A DNA stretch of 64,000 nucleotides from Dolomedes plantarius (GCA_907164885.2 OU015498.1:130054651-130118650); one strand, 5' to 3'; shown: positions 1 through 13,778, counted from the stretch's first letter. A program made the numbers and translations. Notes: generated by a model not told the origin, from the letters alone.

Positions 1-2463
1 ACACGTAGGTACACAAAACACATCGCGCTGCGTACGGGGACGGGGACGCGACCCCGCATCACATTCTTCGATAGTCAATAAGATTTAGCCAACTTTTAAT
101 GTATTTAAAATGGCAAGTGCAGCAAAACATGGTTGAATCAGACTCTATTATCTTTTAAACTCAGCAATATTGAAATAAAGATTAGAGCTCTTATCATACT
201 AATGAATCTTATTTTTATGATTCAGATTTATAGCTTAAAAAACACTACGGAAAAAAAGATGTTACTTAAAACTGTGCTTAATGCACTAAAGACGCTTTGA
301 AATATAAAAAACGGGTAGGAATTTTTAAATGTTTCTAATGTGTTACACACGTTTTTTTACACAAGACCCTAAGCAATTTTGGATGTTAATCCAGAGTTCA
401 AAGAAAGAGGAGGGTTTTTTCCCTCATTGAATTCTCCTTTTATTTTATTTTTGTTCCACTGATTATATCTTTTAATGACTTTAAAACTTTTCCCAAAAGA
501 CTGCATGATGATGTCTTCTAATGATTTTAATACTTTCTTGAAGGAAAAAAAATTGTATTTTAATGACGTAAATTCTTTATACTAAAGCTTGTACATTTAG
601 GAACAACATTAAAAAATACTATTCATGTTTTAAAGACTTTGGGACAAAAAAAAATAAAACTTATTTTTCAACATAGTTTTGTAAAATAATATCCTGGTCA
701 GTATTGATAATATATAATATTAAAAGAAATAATAAATATAAATATATTTAAATAAATATAAATACATAGAAATATATTTTTTACAAAAAAATTAAGGATG
801 CAGTGATTGTTGATTATCCAAAGAATGACGATTAAAGTAACTTACCTATAAAAATGTTCCTATGGGCATCTTATAAAATGTATAGCATTTTTCAATAAAA
901 AAACACTTGAAAATTTATATTTTCACTCCAGTTATGACAATTTCTAATATACAGAGAGACAGACATATATATATGTAGTCTTTTAAGAACATCAATTTTA
1001 AATTTTCAGTTACCAACCTTAGTTTTATTGCAGTGATAGAATAACAAAACTTCTCAACAAATCGGGTCTTTATTTAGATTCACAGATAGAAAATTAGAAT
1101 GTCCAAAGAACGATGGCCACAGACCACTCGTAATTTCAAATATCCTTTACTTTTACCTAAAGCCTTCAAAAGCTCTACACTTTTAACTAAAGCTAATACG
1201 TCAAAATGAACTTGAATAAAGGAAACAGTCACTCAAATGACGCTTGCATCTACTGATATAAAACAGCGATTAATAGTTGTTATGGTTGTGTAATATTTAT
1301 CGAGCCAACCGGACAATCTCCTGCCTCAACGTCCGATCAGTTTCCAGACAACAACCATTTTTCTGAACTTACGGAAGTTGAATTTATTTCTCTGGCAGCA
1401 TATGACGTCATCCGCTCCAAACTACAACAAAATAGAAGTCTAGCTGAAATCTAAACATTATAATTATCAGTAATTACAGTGAGTAAATAAAATATCGCGT
1501 TAGGGTTGTGAAACCATAATTTACGTAATTTCATTTTATTAAGAAAAATTACTTTACAATTTAGTAATTTATGACATAGACAGACTTAGCCTAAAGGTAC
1601 TGTGCTTTACAATTCTATTGATCTCTAAGAATAAATTTATAAATCAGAAAAAAATTTCGATCTCTAGAGCAGTAAATAGGAAATCCTTCGTGAAAATTTC
1701 CATAAAACGTCATTTTATGCAACCATAAAAGTGCCTCTTTTTTTTAAAATATCTCTTTTAAGTCAATCGTTAAACATCGAAAGAGGAGAAAGCTTTAAAT
1801 TCATATCATTTTTAAAAGTGGGTTTTTTTTTTTCCTTTTATACCACTAGAATAGACTGCTTAAGAAAGAATGTTAAAAAAATAGAGTTTCATGACAAAAG
1901 GTACTTTATGCACTGAGGCACTTATGGCAAACACTGAAATTTTTAACTGCTTCTAATTCAATGCACGCTTTTACACTCAAGATCGAAGCACCTTTGCAGT
2001 TTAATTTCAAATAACAAAAAAAAATGCAAATTATTTTCCGTATTTCCTTTTCTCACCGCATAAAGAGTTTATAGCTGTAATGGATAATTTTTTTTTATGA
2101 ATCAAATCACTTCGTTGTTTTCTGGTAGATATTTTCATGGTTTTATGTAATATATTTAAATGGCCATATTAAATTTTTGTGGTAACCTTATAAGTGGAGA
2201 TGAAATTTTGTTGCTCTGGAAAGAATTTTTAATTGACTTGGAGAAAGAGTCATTGTATCCTTCACGTACTTGGAATTAATAATTTAAATATTATATAATA
2301 CCACGAGGTAAGAATGATTATGAAAAAAAAGCTTGATTTTCTATTCCTGGTAAAACTTTAATTTAAAAATATTTTGTTCTCATTTAGAAATATTTACATA
2401 CTATATCTACTTATTTAATGAAAAACCTAAATCCATGTAAGTGTTTACGCGATAGTAATGAAT
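1..2463. other. AT-rich stretch, nothing recognised
   Basis: No open frame here resembles a known family, and I see no terminal repeats or RNA gene. The small open frame at 1731-1916 is low-complexity K/F-rich and sits in T- and A-rich sequence, so I treat it as chance. Confidence 0.5.
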
Positions 2464-2471
2464 GAGTATAA

Positions 2472-3446
2472 CAGTTGTGCACAAACTAGGGATCGCGACC
2501 CGCTTGTGAGTCGCTAAAATATTTAAAGGGGTCGCGGATAGTTTGAAGTATATTTATACCATACTGAATTATTCAATTAAAAAATTTGATTTAAATATGC
2601 TAATAATTTTGATATGATTTTTTTTAATTTTAAATTTCGTTAATGTTTACTTAAATGAAATACAAATACATATTTTATTTAAATACTACCTGAATACCCG
2701 TGCTTCCTACGGAGTACATTCAAATTAAATACAACGGTCAGTGTATACAATTAATGCCAAAAAAATATATTTATAATAAAAACAACGGTCAATGTATGCA
2801 ATTAATGCAAAAAATATTATATTTATAAAAAATCCTAACGAATACTTTTATAGACAAAATAATGTAGAAGAAAATATCCAAATTAAATACAACGGTAAAT
2901 GTATGCAATTAATTTGTATGTTTAATACCCATAAAACCTACTAATTTGAATTAAATTCCTAAAAAACTTCCATCTCAATTAGTCTAGTGGTTAAATTGTA
3001 TCTTTTACCGTATTTTAATATTTCTTTTCTCAATTTATTTCGTTGTTATGCACGTGACGCAAAATTAATTTAAAGTATCACAAAAAGAAAAGAAACGTGA
3101 TCAGCATTTAAAAAATAATTGTTTAATTATCAATAAAAAATGTAAAAATGCTACTGATTTATTTATATAGATGAAGTTTTAGTCACATAAGATTTGCCTA
3201 AAACAAGTGCAGATGGAAAACAAGACTTTTTTTTTTGTTTTTATGCAAAGTAAATATATACCAAAATCTACAGTTCATTTATTTTTAAAATAGTTCCTCA
3301 AAATTTGCTTATTTCTTTTTTCTATTTTTGCTGACATTTTCCTAATTAAAAAAGAAATTGCTACTGCCAAACATTTTTCTTAGGTGTCACGTGATTTTTT
3401 TATCTAAAGAAAACAGGTCGCGGCCGAAAAGGTTTGCTTCCCACTG
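2472..3446. mobile_element. Non-autonomous hAT-like transposon
   Basis: The left end begins CAGTTGTGCACAAACT and the right end, read on the minus strand, begins CAGTGGGAAGCAAACC. Both continue into a GTCGCG-rich segment, the usual layout of hAT terminal inverted repeats. The flanks are GAGTATAA (2464-2471) and GAATATAA (3447-3454), an 8-bp duplication with one mismatch, which is the hAT target-site length. No transposase is present. A short Helitron (2686-3171) is inserted inside, so the original element was about 490 bp. The age is inferred from TIR divergence. Confidence 0.72.
2686..3171 (-). mobile_element. Short non-autonomous Helitron
   Basis: Read on the minus strand it begins TCTATATAAATAAATC and ends with a hairpin (ACTCCGTAGGAAGCACGGGT) followed by a degenerate CTAG-type terminus (GTAG). 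The flanking bases are A and T, the Helitron target. About 230 bp (2880-3112) matches 46000-46195 of the larger Helitron at 45699-49107. It carries no coding sequence, so it looks like a deletion derivative of that family. It lies inside the hAT-like element. Confidence 0.68.
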
Positions 3447-3648
3447 GAATATAAAATTTATTTTTGTAAAGGACTATAAAAGGAGACATTCAATTTGAAG
3501 ATTTTGAGGGAAAATTAAAATTGGTCCAAATGAAATCAATTATTCATGAATATTCATGAAAATTATCGGTTACATAAAACGTAAATAAGTTTTTTTTTAA
3601 TTATTTTTCTAGTACGCCTCTCCCTTCCTATAAACAAAAATTAATTCT

Positions 3649-4980
3649 AACATAAAATAAGTCATAAACTAATCATTTAATATCAATAATGACCCATTTA
3701 GAGAGGTAAATAATTACATCTGTTTCATATTATTAATTTTTATTACTTATTAACAATAGATATATTTACCGATTCTTTCAATCTCGAATCTCTCTGATAT
3801 GATATCAGTGTAACATAAAATAAGTCATAAATTAATCATTAAATATCAATTATCACCCAATTAGAGACGGAGAAAAAATAACAACTATTTCATATTATTA
3901 ATTTTTATTACTTTTTAACAATAAATATATAACAGTTTCTTGCGATCTCAAATCTCTCTGATTTGATATCAGTGTAACATAAAATAACATAAAATAACAT
4001 AAAATAACTTGAAATAAGTCATAAATTAATCATTTAATATCAGTTATGACCCATTTAGAGAGGGGTCAAAAATAACATCAATTTCATATTATTAATTTTT
4101 ATTACTTATTAACAATAGATATATTTACCGTTTCTTACAATCTCGAATATCTCTCATGTGATATCAGTGTAACACAAAATAAGTAAAAAAACATAAAATA
4201 GTGTAACGTAAAATAACATAAAATAAGTCATAAATTAAACATTTAATATCAGTTATGACCCATTTAGAGAGGGAGCAAAAATAGCATCTATTTCATATTA
4301 TAAATTTTTATTGCTTATTAACAATAGATATATTTACCGTTTCTTACAATCTCGAATATCTCTGCTGTGATATCAGTGTAACACAAAATAAGTAAAAAAA
4401 CATAAAATAGTGTAACGTAAAATAACATAAAATAAGTCATAAATTAAACATTTAATATCAGTTATGACCCATTTAGAGAGGGAGGAAAAATAACATCTAT
4501 TTCATATTATAAATTTTAATTACTTATTAACAATAGATATATTTACCGTTTCTTACAATCTCGAATATCTCTGATGTGATATCAGTGTAACACAAAATAA
4601 GTAATAAAACATAAAATAGTGTAACGTAAAATAACATAAAATAAGTCATAAATTAAACATTTAATATCAATTATGACCCATTTAGAGAGGGAGAAAAAAT
4701 AACAACTATTTCATATTATTAATTTTTATTACTTATTAAGAATATATATATTTACCGTTTCTTACAATCTCGAATATCTCTGATGTGATATCAGTGTAAC
4801 ATAAAATAAGTAAAATAACATAAAATAAGTCATAAATTAATAATTAAATATCAATTATGACCCATTTAGAGACGCAGAAAAATAACAACCATTTCATATT
4901 ATTAATTTTATTACTTTTTAACAATAGATATATTTACCGTTTCTTACAATCTCGAACCTCTCTGATGTGATATCAGTGTT
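3649..4980. repeat. AT-rich satellite array, seven units of 163-209 bp
   Basis: Seven units start at 3649, 3812, 3976, 4171, 4380, 4589 and 4798. Each contains the conserved blocks ACCCATTTAGAGA, TTTCATATTAT and CTGATGTGATATCAGTGT. Unit lengths are 163, 164, 195, 209, 209, 209 and 183 bp. The longer units gained 30-45 bp through local reiteration of an AACATAAAAT motif at the unit start. The array stops abruptly at 4980. Confidence 0.93.
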
Positions 4981-6002
<1,022 letters not shown>

Positions 6003-6019
6003 ATAAAAAAACCACCATT

Positions 6020-6680
6020 ATTAATGCCTTTGAAAAGCTAATGCCTATTCTAAACTCCTTTCAACCTCAATAAAGCACAGCCCCTATTTCAAAAACGAAA
6101 TAACCGATCATTCTATTCTCTTCAATGCACGCGCGGTAAAGTCATTTTTAGACATGAGTCAGCGCCACGCGTCTATCTCGCCACGCCGCACCTGTTCGGA
6201 AAGTCTTGCGACGTTGAATCATACCTTCACGTGTTCGATTCTAACCAATTAAAAGAATTTTAGACTTCTAGCGCCCCCATGGTATAAAAACGTTGAGCAG
6301 CGATTTTCGGGTCTTTCATTCTTCCCTACTTTGCCTTGCTCGCTTGCCTTCTGGCTCGCGCTCTCTCGTTCTTCTGTCCCTTGTCCGCGTATTGCTTCCA
6401 ACTAAATTATGATGTAACCATATTCGATACTCAAACCCCGGCAGCTACGGGATGTCCGTAGCCGTTATAGTTAAACACCATGTCGTCAGCTTGAGCCATT
6501 TCGTTCAACTATGTATTGCTGTGTATCTTCTCTGATGTCCTGGAGTATATTTCCATGTAATAAAGTACTCCAGCTATTCAGTGTGTTCCTGTTCTTTCCT
6601 CGAGTGTGTTTATTACAGCGGCCACGACTATCTGTGTTTGAATCCATCACCTGTAACTGTATCGTTAAAGTTAAAACCGT
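6020..6680 (+). mobile_element. Probable solo LTR, boundaries unresolved
   Basis: The segment has LTR-like signals in order: a TATAAAA box at 6283-6289, a pyrimidine-rich start region with repeated CTTGCCT/CTCGC motifs, and an AATAAA signal at 6559-6564 followed by a T/G-rich tract. It is GC-richer than its surroundings and is followed by a (TA)n tract at 6680. I could not find a convincing target duplication or TG/CA ends, so the limits are approximate. A promoter-bearing fragment of another repeat is the alternative. Confidence 0.4.
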
Positions 6681-6699
6681 TACTATATATATATATATA

Positions 6700-8370
6700 A
6701 TATGTAAATTTACCCAAAATATACTTTAACGCAAAACTAAATTCTATGATTCATAGTCATTTAACTAGTACATAACAAATTTCTCTTACAAGGGTATTTT
6801 TTAGATGTTCCCTAATTCCTTAATATAGTATTTTCCTCCTATAATAAAACAAAACAATGACCAAAATAATACTGGAAACAGATTAACAGGATATGATTTT
6901 TTTTTCTTTTTCAAATAAATTTAGTTTTAAGAAGTCTTATGAACAACGAATACCTTAGTCTGAAAAACGCAATTTTGAAACTCGGTTTATGAAATGGAAT
7001 TTTTGCTCCAAAAAATAAATCGCCTACTTATTTCATAATTCGGGAAACTCATTTGGTTAATAAGAAAGAGCAAATAAGCTAACGTAATAATGCCAGAAAG
7101 GATTTTTCGATATTGCTACAGGACCAAAAATGCCTTTGAGTTCCTAGCGTTTTATGCGCATTAAAGAAAATGGAAAAAGAGATAAAAACATAGCTTGAGA
7201 GGTCTTGGAAGAAATGGGAAAAACTTCTCCGTAAAGGAAATTTTTTATGGGCTTTAATAGCTCGAGTTCCACCAAGACTTTTAATGGATCATCATCCATT
7301 CCGTTTTTATATTCATACATTACATTCTTTGTCCTATATTTTCGTAATTAAAATAGATTTCAAATTTTGTAGAATTTGATGAGAACTTAATTCTTCGTAT
7401 CGGTTTAAAAAGATACTCCCACATAGAACGTAAATATATTAGCATTAAATGCGTATTACCCAGACTGATAAATGTTTAAGATTTTAGAGGTTAAAAAACG
7501 GGAGGAAATAAATTATTATTTATATGTATTTTTTTTCAACCTTTATTCCATAACTCAGTTGTCTGGAACAATTAAGTCCGAAGCAGCAAGAAAGACGAAA
7601 ACCAGCTAGAACGGTTCTTACAGATGTTATCACTTTTGTAGACTTCGTAACTTAGAATCGTATATAAAATACACGAGTGTGGGGACTATAACTTAACACA
7701 GAGGGACATTTTAGCAGCGAACCTAAAAAACGTTACCAAGAAAGAAAATCACGGCATGCAAAATCATCAGCAGACTAGAAATAGATTATCACAAAAAGAT
7801 GTGCGAGAAGTCCATATATTAAACATATGTTCTCGAATGTAGACATTTCATATGGTAACGATTTTTTTTCTAATGTCCTAACATGTGGCAATGTATATGC
7901 ATATATTTTTCAGGCGCCAATAAAATAATTTTGACCATAAGTAACTGATGCCTTAGATAATTGATTTTCCGTGCCAATGGCCCTTATATTTATTTATTTA
8001 TTTTGAAAAGGTGTCAGACATCTCTTAAGTTATTCGAGCACGTTTTATATTACAGTGAGGAAGAGGCCTAATTCCTATAAAAAGTATCGAGAAATAATTC
8101 CACTAATCACAATATGCAAAGCTCAAATATTGTGATGTAATTGAAATGTGGAAGACTGCAGTTGATATCAAACTAAACACGCAATCAAAGGGATGTCACT
8201 AACTACCCATTCTCTCCCCCAAAGAAATACTCAAAAGGAAGATTCAAGATTCTCATAAATGTCTCTGACAACTACATAGGCGCAGGTAAAGATTGGTCAG
8301 GGAAGCATCCAAAAATTTAGTACATAAGATTATACAGTTTTCGGGTGTGGGGATAGCCTTTGAAATTTTA
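6700..8370. other. Unannotated AT-rich DNA
   Basis: I see no coding region, terminal inverted repeat or RNA gene in this stretch. Confidence 0.5.
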
Positions 8371-8543
8371 AAATCTCAGGTGCATAGTTCCAGTTGTGAA
8401 GTTTAGTAGATGCAATGTGAGAATAATAGGCTGCTTCAGTTAGATGGACTTTTTTTTAAATCTCAGGTGCATAGTTCCAGTTGTGAAGTTTAGTAGATGC
8501 AATGTGAGAATAATAGGCTGCTTCAGTTAGATGGACTTTTTTC
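8371..8543. repeat. Tandem duplication of 87 bp
   Basis: Two adjacent copies (8371-8457 and 8458-8543) both begin AAATCTCAGGTGCATAGTTC and end in GATGGACTTTTTT. They are essentially identical apart from the terminal T-run, so the duplication is recent. Function unknown. Confidence 0.95.
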
Positions 8544-9318
8544 CCCTTTTGACTGGGCTAGAAAACATTACTGCTAAAGTTTAAATGTATATTCTGGACA
8601 TGGACAATTTGTTATTTGGCTATATTATAGTAACGTAAGCAAACAAACAAAACGTAAACAAAGCAAGAAACAAAACTGCAAAATAATATCCCTTTTACAA
8701 TGAATGGGATATGGGTGCAAGTTTCCTTTACATTTGCGTAGAGATACAATTATACCGGGTCTGTCATTTGATTTGAACATCATAACAAACAATAAGAGAG
8801 TTTAAGTGCCATAAAAAACTGTAACATAAATTTTTAACGGCATAACAGGTCCAAATTCATTCGGTGAAGGTCCTATAGATGTTTTGAAGAGAGTAAACAT
8901 GTTTTATTATAACATTAGATCATTGCTCTGACTTTCTGACTTTAACCTACTATCTAATCTAAATGTAAACGTAGACAGCCGTACCAAGCATGTAAGTATC
9001 CTTTGTTAGAAATGCCAAAGATGAGAAGCGTTTCGATATTTTGGAACTTCCGTGTATGCGTTAAATGTATTTCCTGGACCCACATTTATAAGCAAAGTCC
9101 ATTTAGGTTGCAAATATACCTTGTATCTTTAATTTTAATGCAACTGATGAGAAATCTATATTATGATAATTTTTGTTGTAGGTAAACAGTAAAAACGTGA
9201 CATACTATTTTTATAATCAATATAATAAAAGTAAGTGGGGTCAGACGTGCAATTTATTCCAGATTAGGTTATATCGTCGCTCAAAAATTTCGGATCCTTA
9301 ATCAGTAATATGCTATTC
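8544..9318. other. Unannotated AT-rich DNA
   Basis: Nothing recognised. The open frame at 9003-9185 has no family resemblance that I can see. Confidence 0.45.
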
Positions 9319-9322
9319 TTAA

Positions 9323-10038
9323 AGGGATGGTAGACTTCCAAATTGCTAAAAATCGAGCAAAAATTGGAATTTTATTGGGAGGGTGTATTAATATTTTTAA
9401 AATATGTAAATATCGGAATGAAATGCATTTTAAATATATAGTGAAAAGTAGAATGAAAACTTGGTGGCTTTAGAAAAGTAAGTATTAAAGGTAGGTTAAA
9501 AAGCATCTTTTAAATGGCTTTTTCTCAAAATGAGGAATTTCCAGATTGGCAAGTCTTTGAAATGCTCCTCGCGTCATAATTTTTGACAAAATTTTATGAA
9601 ATTTCCAATATAGACTCCTGTAATACATCAAAAGAAAGTTATGTATCCATTTTAAGATTCGAGGTCATTCAGATTATCAAAGTTTAACTTAAGTGTAGAA
9701 AATTATAAAAATTTCACGAAAATTCAGAGTACAAGCATGAAAATATTTCCTGAAAATTAACTATTCAACGAAAGTACAAAAAAATACATAACTTCGTTCA
9801 AAATGTATTTATAAGCAATATAAATGCAAAATTAAGGAGGAAAGTTAAAAATTGCGTCGCAAAGAGAATTTTAAAAAAAGGTAATTTCATTTCAATTTTT
9901 TTATTCAAAATATTTTTTTAATATTTATAAAATTTTATAAGGGGTTTAATATTGTTATACTTTAATGAATATATATGCAGAATTTCATATCTCTGGGGTA
10001 AAAATTTCAAAAGTCGCTTTGGAAGGTCCACCATCCCC
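9323..10038. mobile_element. TTAA-flanked MITE (piggyBac-type target)
   Basis: TTAA lies at 9319-9322 and again at 10039-10042. The left end reads AGGGATGGTAGACTTCCAAA and the right end on the minus strand reads GGGGATGGTGGACCTTCCAA, giving an imperfect inverted repeat of about 20 bp. The 716-bp interior is AT-rich and non-coding. The end motif resembles those at 13028-13774, which suggests one family. Assignment to piggyBac rests only on the TTAA target. Confidence 0.7.
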
Positions 10039-10061
10039 TTAAAGGTTCTATGTTCTTTACC

Positions 10062-10205
10062 GCTGACATGGTGTAGTGATAAGCGTTCTAGGCTGCCACG
10101 CGTGGGTTCAAATGCCGAATAAGACTTGGTCGTTTCCGTGTCGTCCCCCTCATAGGGAGCAATGCTGGCTCACCTGGTGCTCCCATAATAAAGTAGCTAG
10201 TAAAA
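10062..10205 (+). mobile_element. tRNA-derived SINE, family B
   Basis: The head carries a polymerase III A-box-like TGGTGTAGTGATAAGCG and a B-box-like GTGGGTTCAAATGCC with tRNA spacing. The body (TAGGGAGCAATGCTGGCTCA, then GGTGCTCCCATAATAAAGTA) matches the minus-strand copy at 45161-45315. Two dispersed copies with a tRNA-like head define a SINE. It follows the TTAA MITE by about 20 bp. Confidence 0.75.
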
Positions 10206-11220
10206 TAGCGGTAAATAACGAAAAGTAAATATCTAACAATAAGTGCCTCCCTCCCCCCAAAAAAAAAATAAATTTGACCCCCCTCCCCCAAAATAAAATA
10301 AATAAAAATGTTCTATGTTAAGAACTAAAACTGATAGATTTCATTAAATGCAGACGTAGTTTTATATGCAATTAAAAAAATATTGCTTGTGTTACTTTCA
10401 CATAATTTTATGGGACAAATTTTATTAGACACCTCTCAAATTTATCAAAATGCCGACAATTATTGACTTAAACGTTCAAGAAATCTTTATAAATCTTTCC
10501 TTTCGACTGTATCAAAAATACGTTTCTGAGATCAATAAATTCGAACACACATACAACCCCAAATTTAAGTCAAAAACCTGCCTAAAGAAATATTTTTGAA
10601 AACCCATCTTTCTCCAACCGAAAGGGAATAGAGAAAGTCTGGAATACATCTTTTCTTACCAAGAAAAAGTATCAAAATAAAAGTGAAAGGGTAAAGAAAA
10701 TGCATTTGTGAGTGCTTTTAAAGAAATAGAATTCGGTTCTTCGGAAGCAGAGTTTTTATGTGTTCAATAGTTTGAAGCTCTCTTAAAACTTTTTATGTTC
10801 AGCTCCTCTTTATGCAGTTTAACTTCGTGGTTTTATGACGCTCCTTCTTTTTCAAGCTTAGAAATATTCTGCATAACGGATTTGTTTTATTTTCATGCAT
10901 TTGGTTTAGTTTGGGGACTCCATCGGTGTTATTTAATAAAAGTTTCTGTGAAATCGGTTTGAACCGCATCACACCTCAACTGATTTCTCTAAACATACTC
11001 AGTGGCTGGAAAATTATTTGGTGAGTATTTTCTCTGTAAAACTGTCATTCTTGTTTCTCTTGAAAAGAATTTGCAAAAGTCTAGCTCCTTATATTACTCC
11101 CAGCAAATAAGACAAGCTATTTTGACTGCACACCTAATATGATCAGTGACCCGTAACATGTAGAAAATTATTCTATCTACAAAACATGCTTTTATCTGCA
11201 GTGTTAAGAAATTCTATATT
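10206..11220. other. Unannotated DNA
   Basis: Apart from C- and A-rich runs near 10250-10305, nothing was recognised. Confidence 0.45.
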
Positions 11221-11224
11221 TATA

Positions 11225-11993
11225 GGGTTCCCACCTATATCTGTTACACCCCCTTAACTTCTAAATAGTGACACCTTAGGCCATAAAGTTGGTGTCTAAG
11301 TATAGTAAAAGGCTATGCGCTACTCGATAAAACAACTTACAACACCATCTATCGACAAATTTTGGAATTAGCGTTTTTATCTCAAAAACGGTACGATATA
11401 TGGGAAAAAAGTCAATTACAAAGTTGTTCAGCATCCTCGATTTAGTAAGAAAAGACACATTGAGCACATTAATACTCAAAATAGAATATAAAAAATGAAC
11501 ATTTGTTTGGTCGTGATTTTCAACACTATGGCGTCGTGAAACGCGAGCGAAGCTCGAAAAGACCAGAGAATCCAGTTCAAGGTGAAAATGTGTATAGTGG
11601 CTAATGGATAACATTTTCACCAACATAAATAAATGATCCTGAAGATAGGGAAGTGTCTCAGTTTCTTTCTTCCACTCTTTATGACATCACAATTTACGAA
11701 ATCTTGACCAAACAAATGTTCATTTTCTACATTCTGTTTTAAGTATTAATGTGCGCAATGTGTTTTTTCTCACTAAATCGATAATGCTGAACAACTTTGT
11801 AATTGACTTTTTCCAGGATCTCGTACCGTTTTTGAGATAAAAACGGTAATTCCAAAATTTGCCGATAGATGGCGTTTAAGTTGTCTCATCGAGTAGCTCA
11901 TAGCCTTTTTTACTATGCCTAGACACCAACTTTATGGCCTAAGCTGTCACCGTTTAGAAGTTAAGGGGGTGTAACAGATATAGGTGGGAATCC
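11225..11993. mobile_element. Foldback element with ~290-bp inverted arms
   Basis: The left arm (11225 to about 11515) and right arm (about 11706-11993) are inverted copies. The outer ends read GGGTTCCCACCTATATCTGT and, on the minus strand, GGATTCCCACCTATATCTGT. Both arms contain the blocks CCATAAAGTTGGTGTCTA and CAATTACAAAGTTGTTCAGC. TATA flanks both ends (11221-11224 and 11994-11997). The ~190-bp loop contains no transposase. A minus-strand open frame at 11276-11626 crosses the left arm and part of the loop; I regard it as incidental. Confidence 0.85.
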
Positions 11994-11997
11994 TATA

Positions 11998-12590
11998 TAA
12001 CAACATAGTCTTTTACTCTTAAATAAGTACCTTAGCTGGCCATAAGATTGTAACTGTAGAAACAGCTATGTCCCTTGCTGCTTCGATTGTGATTCCAGAC
12101 TCGAAAGGGTAGTCCATCTCCTCTGTGAGGTAATCTAGCTAATTCCTCAAATGCTAGTATGGTGCCATAAGATGAATAATTTAGGAGTACGCGATGTACT
12201 AAATAACGGAGTGTTTTCTAGATGCATTGATATTGTAGAAATTATATGTCGCTCTCGGTAATATTGCTATTTCCAGACTAATACCCACTTATAAATTCCC
12301 TGTATTGCTTCCTCTGGCTAAGCCAGTGTATTTCTATTATTGATTTTAGCCAAAGCATTATTTTCAGACGCGGAATATAAGGCCTAATAAGTCCTCTCTT
12401 TTCTGTTAAATGTTAGAAAATGAGGGCAAAAACTATCAGAAAAAAAAGAGGAACAATAAACGGAAAAAATCGATTATCTTGCCACAATTTCACTCAACAT
12501 ATTTTTCTTTCCCTTTAAAAGTATTAAGATAAAGAGGGAACTAAACCTCAGTGAAATACGAGACGAGTGAATTAAGCAATCAGAGCAAAT
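11998..12590. other. Unannotated DNA
   Basis: No coding or mobile-element signature seen. Confidence 0.45.
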
Positions 12591-12978
12591 TGTATAACTG
12601 TATAGATTTATATTTGCTTAAAACAATTGCTTTAAATTTACCATTCGACTATTAACATTAAAATTTGTATTTCTCGATGTTTCTCTCAAACGGAATTTGA
12701 GATGGTAATATCCTCCATTAATTTTAGTCTTTGAAAGAGTTTAAATTTTTTAATATCCGAAAATATCAGCCTCTTATCCGAAATGGCTTACAAGTTCGCA
12801 GTCAAATAAACAAATTATCAACATTTGCGGACTTTATTTTTAAAATACAAAGATCAGATTTACATTTGACAGATACAAAGTTAACTTTCAGCGCAATTTA
12901 TAGCACTTGATAAGAATAACGTAAAATGTTTCTTTCTTAATTAATGGCAGCCTTACCATACGAACGCTTCAGATGTAC
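12591..12978 (+). repeat. Dispersed repeat R1, copy 1
   Basis: About 390 bp is alignable with 27215-27617 in the same orientation. Shared blocks include ATTAAAATTTGTATTTCTC, CAGCCTCTTATCC and AAATCAGATTTACATTT. Point differences and small indels are spread throughout, so the copies are old. No TIR or coding region was seen, and the class is unknown. Confidence 0.85.
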
Positions 12979-13027
12979 CTTTTAAAGACCTCTACCTTCT
13001 AAAAACGAGAGAGAATCCCCCTATTAA

Positions 13028-13450
13028 GATGACAAGGAACCTTCAATCTCGCTTTTTTTTAACTTTTAGTATTTTACCCTATATACAAAATGAGAATAAT
13101 AAATATTCTTTTTTGTAAATTGAAGTCACTTGGAATTCACAAATAATTATTTTGTGAAAGGATAAATAAAAATTTGTAAAACCTGTTTTTCTAAAAATTC
13201 TTCAAAATTGCCATAATTTTCCGAAATGCTCCATGCACATTCATTTTCTTCAGATTTGTCTGATTTATTCCAAATTTCTCAGGGTTATAAATTGAAGTGT
13301 TTTTACAAAACTGTGCATAGTTTTAAACTACAAATATTTTTCAAGTTTACAGACAACGAAAAAAAAAGCAAAAGCATAAAAGATAACAGGGAGATTAAAA
13401 AATATATATTTATTGCTCTAAGTTCATACCCAAAAAAAATTCAATGCACA

Positions 13451-13513
<63 letters not shown>

Positions 13514-13774
13514 ATTATATATATACATATTATATATATATATATGGTAAACTTATATTAAAAGTTTAAAGTTTTAAATAAATGGAATGCGCATGAAGCA
13601 TTTTGAAAAATGCTAGCATTTTTTTTAAAAAATTGAAGCCAGGCATTATTCTGCCAAAAAATCCTTATTTTGAATTCTTAAAGTCTTCAAAGTCGTAAAT
13701 TAATTATCGTGATTCTGTATGTAGAGTTAAAAATTGGAAATTAAAAAATTCGAGTTTGAAGGTCTATTGTCCCC
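13028..13774. mobile_element. TTAA-flanked MITE containing a microsatellite
   Basis: TTAA sits at 13024-13027 and 13775-13778. The ends read GATGACAAGGAACCTTCAAT and, on the minus strand, GGGGACAATAGACCTTCAAA. They share the ACCTTCAA core and resemble the element at 9323-10038. A (TA)n(TG)n tract (13459-13513) lies inside. There is no transposase. Confidence 0.62.
13459..13513. repeat. (TA)n(TG)n microsatellite
   Basis: About 30 bp of TA is followed by about 24 bp of TG, inside the TTAA MITE. An interrupted TA tract follows to about 13545. Confidence 0.95.
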
Positions 13775-13778
13775 TTAA

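Noticed and set aside
3649..4980. CRISPR-like array
   Set aside because: Units are whole-length tandem repeats of 163-209 bp without unique spacers, in a eukaryotic context.
11276..11626. 116-codon minus-strand open frame in the foldback element
   Set aside because: It crosses an arm and the loop, shows no domain, and the inverted arm does not preserve it.
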